Shown piece after piece: positions 18,472 to 25,219 of a stretch of 64,000 nt of DNA. The position numbers were made by a program, and so were the translations under genes. A model generated the notes under the pieces. That model was not told the DNA's origin. It did not search any database and saw nothing but the letters and a program-made list of their open reading frames with translations. How positions within the stretch are numbered: the first letter of the stretch is position 1; the number at the start of each line of letters is the position of its first letter. The stretch comes from CAIMWS01 sp964409245 (lineage in GTDB: Bacteria; Verrucomicrobiota; Verrucomicrobiia; Limisphaerales; UBA1319), in the NCBI GenBank assembly GCA_964409245.1, contig CAYPCQ010000023.1:19429-83428 (forward strand). Reading direction: 5' to 3'.

Positions 18472-19947
18472 ATGTCAAGGTGGCCCTTCAATACTGGAAT
18501 GCGAAAGACGGTGTCAACCGGATTAAAGCCGGGCGTGTGCCTGTGGATTTCCCTTGCCGCCGGCCTGGCGGCATGGTTTGGCCTGGCCCGGTGCCGGGCC
18601 GCCAGCGCAGATACCGGGGAATCCGGGCCACCGCAATCCGCCTCTGGTTCACCGCTGATCCGCCTGCTGTCCCCGGCGGCGGCGGCGGATCGCCAGGTCC
18701 GGATGCAATGGTGGCGGGAGGCCCGGTTCGGTCTTTTCATCAATTGGGGCCTTTACGCCCTGCCAGCGGGCCAGTGGAACGGCCAGCCGGTGCGGGGCAC
18801 GGGCGAATGGATCATGAACTGGGCGCGGATCCCCGCGGCCGAATACGCGGCCCTGGCCGGCCGGTTCCAGCCGGCGCGGTTCGATGCCGCGGCCTGGGCC
18901 GCGCTGGCCGTGGAGTCCGGGGCCAGATACCTCGTCTTCACCGCCAAACATCACGACGGATTCGCCATGTACCGCTCCCAGGTCAGCGGATTCAATGTGG
19001 TGGACGCCACCCCGTTCAAGCGCGATCCCGCCGCCGAGCTGGCCCAGGCCTGCCAAAAGCTGGGGCTCAAATTCGGCCTCGCCTATTCCCACGCCATGGA
19101 TTGGCACGAAACCAACGGCGCCGGGAATGTGTGGGATTTCCCGCCGGACGATAAAAAGAATTTCGACGAGTTCCTCAACCGCAAAACCATCCCCCAGCTG
19201 CGGGAACTGCTGGCCAATTACCAGCCCGCGGTGCTCTGGTTCAATACCCCCCGGATGATTACCCCGGTGCGTGCCGAAGCCATCCGCAGCCTGGTCCGCA
19301 CCAACCTCCCCGGCTGCATCATCAACAGCCGGATCGGCGACAGCAGCGGGGATTATATTTCCACGCCGGAAAACCGGGTTCCCAACGCCGTGTTCAAAAC
19401 CGACTGGGAGTGCCCCGTTTCCATGAACCACACCTGGGGATTCCGCAGCGACGACACGGATTGGAAAAAACCCGCCGACCTGGTCTTCAAGCTGGTGGAC
19501 ACCGTGTCCAAAGGCGGCAACCTGCTCGTCAATGTCGGGCCGGATGCCAATGGCGAGATTCCCGCTGCCTGCCAGCAATCGCTGCGCCAGCTCGGCCAGT
19601 GGCTCAAAATCAATGGCGAGGCCATTTACGGCGCCGGCCCCACCCCGTTCGGCGATGAACTCATCCTGCGGAGCGGAAAAATCACCCGCGACCTGAAGGA
19701 TTGGCGCTGCACCTCCAAACCCCAGCGCCTCTATATCCATCTGTTCACCCGGCCGCCCAAAAATATTTTCACCCTCCCTTTGGGTAAAATCCAGGTCAAA
19801 GCCGCGCGGATGCTGGCTGATCCCCAAGGCGAAAAGCTGGCCGTCAACCGCGTGGAAGATGCCACGTTCGTCACGCTGCCCCAAAGCCCGGGCCGGCTCG
19901 AGCCGCAGGTGCTGGTGCTGGACCTTGAAAGCCCCCCGCAACGCTGA
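18472..19947 (+). CDS. Exported GH29 alpha-L-fucosidase-like protein with substituted nucleophile
   Basis: A 491-residue GH29-type TIM-barrel protein. The start is either ATG 18472 or ATG 18499; the second gives a more typical signal peptide (MRKTVSTG followed by a hydrophobic WISLAAGLAAWFGLA). Family motifs are plain: WWREARFGLFINWG, YLVFTAKHHDGFAMY, NCLLVNVGPDANGEI-like (GGNLLVNVGPD), and GDYISTPEN. In relatives the nucleophile region reads LWFDTP; here it is LWFNTP (Asn codon AAT at 19243-19245, residue 258 from ATG 18472). Asp-to-Asn at this site normally abolishes retaining hydrolysis, so it may be a binding protein or use another residue. No neighbour is close enough for an operon. Confidence 0.82.
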   Translation: MSRWPFNTGMRKTVSTGLKPGVCLWISLAAGLAAWFGLARCRAASADTGESGPPQSASGSPLIRLLSPAAAADRQVRMQWWREARFGLFINWGLYALPAGQWNGQPVRGTGEWIMNWARIPAAEYAALAGRFQPARFDAAAWAALAVESGARYLVFTAKHHDGFAMYRSQVSGFNVVDATPFKRDPAAELAQACQKLGLKFGLAYSHAMDWHETNGAGNVWDFPPDDKKNFDEFLNRKTIPQLRELLANYQPAVLWFNTPRMITPVRAEAIRSLVRTNLPGCIINSRIGDSSGDYISTPENRVPNAVFKTDWECPVSMNHTWGFRSDDTDWKKPADLVFKLVDTVSKGGNLLVNVGPDANGEIPAACQQSLRQLGQWLKINGEAIYGAGPTPFGDELILRSGKITRDLKDWRCTSKPQRLYIHLFTRPPKNIFTLPLGKIQVKAARMLADPQGEKLAVNRVEDATFVTLPQSPGRLEPQVLVLDLESPPQR

Positions 19948-20085
19948 GCCATATCCCTGCCTTGGCCAGGGCCTTGATTGCGCCGCAGAAGTAATTCCCT
20001 GCTGCTTTCAGGTGCCGGCCGGGCCTGTTCCCCATGGAAAATCCCTTCGCCCCGGCTGGCCGCCCGGGTTGAACGTGGCTGGGGA

Positions 20086-21804
20086 TCAGCGCCTGCCCTC
20101 GGTGATGGTGAGCAGGCGGTCCACCTCCACGTTTTCCAGGACGTCGGTGCCGCCGCCAATCCAGCGAACCTCGAGGCGGTCGATCCGGGTGCGGTGGCCC
20201 AGGCCGAAATGCGGATGCATCCCGTAATGGCTTTGGTAGCCGCGGCCGCTGTGGACCTCGTCGATCTGCGTCAGGTCGCCCGCCACCACCTTGATCCGGG
20301 CGCCGATGCCGTCCCGGTTGCTGCGGGTTCCGCGGAGCCGGATTTGGATCCAGTGGTTCTGGCCCGGGCTGACATTCCGGAGGATGGTGGGCTCGCGCCG
20401 CGCGTTGAGGATTACCACATCGATCTTGCCGTCGTTGTCCAGATCGTCGAAGGCGGCGCCCCGGCTGCTGCGCTGGACGGCCAGGCCATCTCCGGCGCGG
20501 TTGGATACGTCGATGAATCTTCCCCGGCCGGTTTTCTCCAGCAGGATGTTCCGGGCCTCGTAGCTGGTGCTCTGATCCCAAAGGGCGACGTTATCCTGGA
20601 GGTGGCCGCAGGCGATGAACAAGTCGCGGTTGCCGTCATTGTCGAAATCGGCCAGGCCGGAACCCCAGGTGACCTGGTTGTAGGTGCCGGTTCCGGCCCC
20701 GGTGGCGGCGGTCACATCCTCAAAAAATCCCTGGCCCAGATTGCGGTAGAGAATGGCCCACTGGTTCTGGTAGGAGGTCATATGGAAGTCGAGCCGTCCG
20801 TCATGGTCGTAGTCGCCGCATTCCACGCCCATGGTTCCCAGGCCGATGCCGTTGCGGTCGTAGGCCAGCCCGGTGAGGACGCCGGCCTCCTCGAAATGGC
20901 CCTTGCCATCGTTGCGCCACACAAAATTGGCCATGGCATCGTTGCCCACGATGATGTCGGTGTCGCCATCGTTATCGTAGTCGGCGCAGACCACCCCCAT
21001 GCCGGTGCCCGCCTGGGCGGCGATGCCGGATGGGCGGGTAAGGTCGGTGAAGGTGCCATCCCCATTATTGTGGAACAGCGTGGATAGCACCGGTCCGTAA
21101 GCCATGGGGCCTGAGTAAGCGGGGTGGCCATTGATGCTGCGGGCCTGGTGTTTGGCGATGGTGAAGTCGCAATAGTTGGCGGCAAAGAGATCCAGCCGGC
21201 CATCCCCGTCGATATCCAAAAAGCAGGCGCCGGCACCGACGTGATCACCGATGGCCACGCCCGCTTGCCGGGTTACGTCGGTGAAGGTGCCGTCGCCGTT
21301 GTTCCGGTAAAGGACGTTCGGCCCGAAATTGCTCAAGTAGATATCCGGGAAGCCATCGTTGTTGTAATCGCCGATGCACACCCCCAGGTGGTAATTGGTA
21401 TCGGTCAGGCCGGCCGCCAGGGTCACGTCCGTGAACTTCCACCCCCCATCGTTCCGGCAAAGGGCATTGCGCGGCGGGGGCGTGTTGGCGGGCGCTCCCG
21501 GCAGGGGCGCCCCGTTCAGGAACAGGATATCGATCCGGCCATCGCCGTTGTAGTCGAAGGTCGCCAGGCCGGAGGCGACGCTCTCCACGATGTAGCGCCG
21601 CCCGGAGCTGCCATCCGTGTGGACAAAGGTGATGCCGGTTTCCCGGGTCACGTCTTTTAACTGGAGGGGCGACGGGGCGTCCGCGGCGGTGAGCGGGGCG
21701 GTGAATAAACGCACCACGAGCAGGCCGTGAAACAGCCGGGAGCGGCGAAAAACCCGCGGGACACCGCGATCCGCGGACGAACTGCCAGGAAAGTTGAGGT
21801 TCAT
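20086..21804 (-). CDS. Exported FG-GAP/VCBS repeat protein with ASPIC/UnbV domain (copy 2)
   Basis: A 572-residue CRTAC1-type protein. After a signal region (LFHGLLVVRLFTAPLTAADA) come at least five FG-GAP/VCBS beta-propeller repeats with Ca-binding D-x-N-x-DG loops (DYNGDGRID, DYNNDGFPD, DIDGDGRLD, DYDNDGDTD, DFDNDGNRD), then a C-terminal ASPIC/UnbV domain (IQIRLRGTRSNRDGIGAR, EVHSGRGYQSHYG, RLEVRWIGGG). The family is extracellular and its function in bacteria is not established. Its ATG overlaps the stop of the upstream paralogue as ATGA (21801-21804), implying coupled translation. The N-terminal half shares a perfectly identical DNA tract with that paralogue. Confidence 0.87.
   Translation of the reverse strand: MNLNFPGSSSADRGVPRVFRRSRLFHGLLVVRLFTAPLTAADAPSPLQLKDVTRETGITFVHTDGSSGRRYIVESVASGLATFDYNGDGRIDILFLNGAPLPGAPANTPPPRNALCRNDGGWKFTDVTLAAGLTDTNYHLGVCIGDYNNDGFPDIYLSNFGPNVLYRNNGDGTFTDVTRQAGVAIGDHVGAGACFLDIDGDGRLDLFAANYCDFTIAKHQARSINGHPAYSGPMAYGPVLSTLFHNNGDGTFTDLTRPSGIAAQAGTGMGVVCADYDNDGDTDIIVGNDAMANFVWRNDGKGHFEEAGVLTGLAYDRNGIGLGTMGVECGDYDHDGRLDFHMTSYQNQWAILYRNLGQGFFEDVTAATGAGTGTYNQVTWGSGLADFDNDGNRDLFIACGHLQDNVALWDQSTSYEARNILLEKTGRGRFIDVSNRAGDGLAVQRSSRGAAFDDLDNDGKIDVVILNARREPTILRNVSPGQNHWIQIRLRGTRSNRDGIGARIKVVAGDLTQIDEVHSGRGYQSHYGMHPHFGLGHRTRIDRLEVRWIGGGTDVLENVEVDRLLTITEGRR
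21281..21612 (-). repeat. 332-bp identical tract shared with 23029-23360
   Basis: Every base from 21281 to 21612 matches 23029-23360 (offset 1748). Similarity falls immediately outside: several differences in the 40 bases to the left, scattered changes after 21612. It encodes the first propeller repeats of both FG-GAP/ASPIC proteins. Confidence 0.9.
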
Positions 21805-23543
21805 GGCGTGTTTGGCTTGGCGGGCGGGGGAACGAGGCCGCGGCCCTCCACGATGGTGATCAACTGGTCGCCGCCCACGTTGCGGATGGTGTCGCGGCCG
21901 CCGCCGATCCAGTTCACCTGGATTTGCTCCACCTGACTGTGCTGGCCCAGGCCGAACTGGAGCCGCTGCCCAAAGTCACTCTGGTAGCTGCGCCCGCTGT
22001 GGACTTCATCAATCCGGGTCAGGCCGCCAGCGGTGACCGCCACCCGGGCCCCCACCCCGTCGCGGTTGGATTTTGTGCCGCGCAGCTGGATCTGCAGCCA
22101 GTGGTTGCGGCCCGGGCTGGCGTTCCGGATGATCGTAGGCTCGCGCCGCGCGTTGAGGATGACCGCGTCGATTTTGCCATCGTTGTCCAGATCGTCGAAG
22201 GCGGCGCCGCGGCTGCTGAGCTTGGGCAGCAAGCCGTCGCCACACTGGTCCGACACATTCAGGAACTTTCCCTGGCCGGCATTGCGCAGGACCATGTTCC
22301 GGGCGTGATAGCTGGTGGTGTCGTCGAACAGCTCCACGTTGTCGATCAGGTGGCCGCAAGCCAGGAAGATATCGCGCTGGCCGTCGTTATCCAAATCGAC
22401 CAGGCCGGTGCCCCAGGTGACGTGCGGGTAAGTCCCGGCGCCCGCGCCGGTCTGCCGGGTCACATCGTCAAAATAGGCGCCTCTCCGGCTCTCGTAAAGG
22501 GTGGTCAGCTGGCGCTGATAGGCGGTCGTGAAAAAGTCGAGCCAGCCGTCGTTATTCCAGTCGGCACACTCCACCCCCATGGTGCCGTGGACATTGCCCA
22601 AGCCATCGAAGGCCAGCCCCAATAAGACCCCGACCTCCTTGAACTTGCCGCCGCCCTCATTCCGGAACACGAAGTTCGGGCGCAGGTCGTTGCCCACGAT
22701 GATGTCGGTGTCGCCGTCGTTGTCGTAGTCCGCGCCGATCACGCCCATCCCGGACCCCAGGTGCGCGGCGATGCCGGAGGCCACGCTGACATCGGTGAAC
22801 GTGCCATCCCCGTGGTTGTGGAAAAGCACATTCGCCGTGGGCGGGAAATGCAGGGGGCCGGCGTAGGCGGGGAAGCCGTTCATGTGGGATATCTGGTGGT
22901 TCTGGAACGTGAAGCCCACATAGTTCGCCACGAACAAATCCAGGAGACCGTCCCCGTCGTAATCCAGAAAGCAGGCGCCCGCGCCGACGTGATCGCCGAT
23001 GGCCACGCCCGCCTGCCGGGTCACGTCGGTGAAGGTGCCGTCGCCGTTGTTCCGGTAAAGGACGTTCGGCCCGAAATTGCTCAAGTAGATATCCGGGAAG
23101 CCATCGTTGTTGTAATCGCCGATGCACACCCCCAGGTGGTAATTGGTATCGGTCAGGCCGGCCGCCAGGGTCACGTCCGTGAACTTCCACCCCCCATCGT
23201 TCCGGCAAAGGGCATTGCGCGGCGGGGGCGTGTTGGCGGGCGCTCCCGGCAGGGGCGCCCCGTTCAGGAACAGGATATCGATCCGGCCATCGCCGTTGTA
23301 GTCGAAGGTCGCCAGGCCGGAGGCGACGCTCTCCACGATGTAGCGCCGCCCGGAGCTGCCGTCCGTGTGGACAAAGGTGATGCCGGTCTGCCAGGTGGCG
23401 TCCCGCAGCTGGATCGGGCAGGCCGGCTCGGCGGCGGTGAGCCGGGCGGCCAGGAGCCATGCGGGCAGGCGCCACGGGAGGTCCGCCAGGTGGCGCGCCC
23501 GGAGGATCCTACTGCGCCGCTTGGAGCTTTTTGAGGAATTCAT
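21801..23543 (-). CDS. Exported FG-GAP/VCBS repeat protein with ASPIC/UnbV domain (copy 1)
   Basis: A 580-residue paralogue of 20086-21804 with the same architecture: basic N-terminus and signal (WRLPAWLLAARLTAAEP), VCBS/FG-GAP propeller repeats (DYNGDGRID, DYDGDGLLD, DYDNDGDTD, DWNNDGWLD, DLDNDGQRD) and an ASPIC/UnbV end (RGTKSNRDGVGAR, EVHSGRSYQSDFG, QIQVNWIGGG). Its start lies inside the TPR gene (35-base overlap), and it ends on the ATG of copy 2. It is therefore the middle gene of an overlapping three-gene operon. Function unknown; Ca-stabilised extracellular binding is inferred from the repeats. Confidence 0.87.
   Translation of the reverse strand: MNSSKSSKRRSRILRARHLADLPWRLPAWLLAARLTAAEPACPIQLRDATWQTGITFVHTDGSSGRRYIVESVASGLATFDYNGDGRIDILFLNGAPLPGAPANTPPPRNALCRNDGGWKFTDVTLAAGLTDTNYHLGVCIGDYNNDGFPDIYLSNFGPNVLYRNNGDGTFTDVTRQAGVAIGDHVGAGACFLDYDGDGLLDLFVANYVGFTFQNHQISHMNGFPAYAGPLHFPPTANVLFHNHGDGTFTDVSVASGIAAHLGSGMGVIGADYDNDGDTDIIVGNDLRPNFVFRNEGGGKFKEVGVLLGLAFDGLGNVHGTMGVECADWNNDGWLDFFTTAYQRQLTTLYESRRGAYFDDVTRQTGAGAGTYPHVTWGTGLVDLDNDGQRDIFLACGHLIDNVELFDDTTSYHARNMVLRNAGQGKFLNVSDQCGDGLLPKLSSRGAAFDDLDNDGKIDAVILNARREPTIIRNASPGRNHWLQIQLRGTKSNRDGVGARVAVTAGGLTRIDEVHSGRSYQSDFGQRLQFGLGQHSQVEQIQVNWIGGGRDTIRNVGGDQLITIVEGRGLVPPPAKPNTP
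23029..23360 (-). repeat. 332-bp identical tract shared with 21281-21612
   Basis: Partner of the tract at 21281-21612; perfect identity across 332 bases in genes that otherwise differ throughout. Gene conversion or very recent segmental duplication would explain it. Confidence 0.9.
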
Positions 23544-24891
23544 CGTACTTTTTCTCGCCGGGGCTCAGGGCCACCGCCCGCCGCATGGCCTGCAACGCGC
23601 CCGGGAGGTCGTGGTTTTTCACGCAGGCCACCGCCAGCAGGTGAAAGTGGGGGCCGCTCGGCTCCCATGCGGCCACCTTCCGGGCCAGCGCCCGCGCCTC
23701 AGCCGGCTTGCGTTCGGCGCGCAGGTAGAGTTCCGCCAGGGCGCGATAACCCTCAGGCCATTCCGGAGCCAGCTCCAGGGTCTTCAGGTAAGCCCGTTCG
23801 GCCGCCTCGAACTGCTGGAGCCGGCCCAGGAGCCGGCCCAGGAAGAAATGATTCAGGCTGTTGCCAGGCTGCTCCGCCACCAGTTCCTTGAAGGCGCGCA
23901 CGCCATCGGCCAGCGCCTTGCCCCGCACGTAGTGCGCTTCCAGAGCGGCCCGATAGGTGGGGCTGTCGGCGTCGAGGGTGGCCGCCTTGCGGAAGAACGC
24001 GGCCGCCTTTCCGGCCTGGCCATGAACCTGGTGGACCTGGCCCGCGCCAAAAAAGGTGCGCGCCACGGTTTTGCGGACCATCGGCAGGCCGGTCAGCGTC
24101 TCCTCCTGGGCGCCGCGCCCGGTCAGCGCCTGGCGGTCGGCCGCCTCCAGCTTCTGGAATTGCGCGCGGTGCCGGGCGGCCTCCTCCGGCTGCCCCAGCC
24201 TTACGCAAGCAGTGGCCAGCGCGTAATGCGCCTGGGTGTGGTCCGGCTGCAGGGCGATGGCCCGCTGCAGGCTCTCCTTGGCCCGCGCATGGTCGCCGGA
24301 TTGCAGGCAGGCCTGCCCCAGCAGGTAGCAGCTCTCGCTGCCCGGCTGGGGCAGCCCGGCGGCTTGCTGGAGGGTCTGGACCGCCTCGGCAGTCCGGCCC
24401 AGATCCAGGCAGGCCCGCCCCAGCCGGTTCAGGATATCCGCGCCCGCCGCGCCGCGCTGGAGCGCCTCCTGGCACAGGCGCACACACTCCTCGAGCTGCC
24501 CCTTGTCGAAGGCGATCAGCGCCAGGACGGCGCAAGCCTCCGCCTGCCCCGGATCCAGCTCGAGGCACTTCCGCAGGTGCTGGACCGCTTCGTCGGTGCG
24601 GCCGGTGTTGTAGCAGGCGGATCCCAGCAGCGCGAAGGCCAGGGCATCGTTCGGGTAGGCTTCGATGGCCTGGTCCGCCGCCGCCACCGCCTCCTTTTTC
24701 AAGGCTTCGGCTTCCCCCTGGGGCTGGGGAAGGACGGCCTGCGGGCCGCCGCCCGGCTCAGCCGGGGCTGCCTTGGAAGCGGCTTGCGCGGCATGAGCCG
24801 GCGTGTTGGTTGAGGCCAGTGAAGAATCCGGCGGCCACCAACACCCCAGCGCCACTCCGAGCAGGAACCCCCCGCGCAGCGCCAGGCGCAC
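23509..24891 (-). CDS. Exported tetratricopeptide-repeat protein
   Basis: A 460-residue protein starting at a GTG (24889-24891) with an N-terminal hydrophobic segment (LRGGFLLGVALGCWW) that may be a signal peptide or anchor. The rest is an array of about nine TPR units from residue 65 to the end (for example ALLGSACYNTGRTDEAVQHL, AHYALATACVRLGQPEEAAR, NHFFLGRLLGRLQQFEAAE). TPR arrays mediate protein-protein binding. It is first in the operon with the two FG-GAP/ASPIC proteins, which suggests it scaffolds or helps assemble them. No in-frame start codon further upstream gives a better leader before a stop, so the GTG is the best available start, with moderate certainty. Confidence 0.8.
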   Translation of the reverse strand: MRLALRGGFLLGVALGCWWPPDSSLASTNTPAHAAQAASKAAPAEPGGGPQAVLPQPQGEAEALKKEAVAAADQAIEAYPNDALAFALLGSACYNTGRTDEAVQHLRKCLELDPGQAEACAVLALIAFDKGQLEECVRLCQEALQRGAAGADILNRLGRACLDLGRTAEAVQTLQQAAGLPQPGSESCYLLGQACLQSGDHARAKESLQRAIALQPDHTQAHYALATACVRLGQPEEAARHRAQFQKLEAADRQALTGRGAQEETLTGLPMVRKTVARTFFGAGQVHQVHGQAGKAAAFFRKAATLDADSPTYRAALEAHYVRGKALADGVRAFKELVAEQPGNSLNHFFLGRLLGRLQQFEAAERAYLKTLELAPEWPEGYRALAELYLRAERKPAEARALARKVAAWEPSGPHFHLLAVACVKNHDLPGALQAMRRAVALSPGEKKYDEFLKKLQAAQ

Positions 24892-25219
24892 CCAGCCGAG
24901 CCGGAGGCCGTCCGGCCCGGCCGGAGGGCCGCGCCGGGAACCTTTCGGTACACCAGTTTTTCTTCCTTCAGTAATAAGCCACCGCCGTAGTTTCGCGCAA
25001 AGTAGGGATTTTGGCCGGTGGCGTCAAGCCTCGAGGCCATGGAATCGATGTTGAAAGGGGCTTGACGTTGAACTTTTTGCTTGGGTAATATCCGTCCAGA
25101 TCTGCAGCAATATTACCTGGTTAGTCGAGCCACCTCGACGACGGCCCTCGCCGTTTGAGGCGCCGCCGGAGGGGGGAGACAACCCTGTTGCGGATTCCGA
25201 AAATCAAAATGCAGAGAGA
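24892..25219. promoter_or_regulatory. Divergent intergenic region with promoter boxes for the LamG/PA14 gene
   Basis: This 328-base spacer separates the minus-strand TPR operon from the plus-strand LamG/PA14 gene. TTGACG (25062-25067) and TAATAT (25086-25091), 18 bases apart, form a plausible plus-strand promoter with a 5' leader of about 120 bases. A GC-rich inverted-repeat-like segment and a purine run (GGAGGGGGGAGA) occupy 25120-25190. No riboswitch was recognised. Confidence 0.45.
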
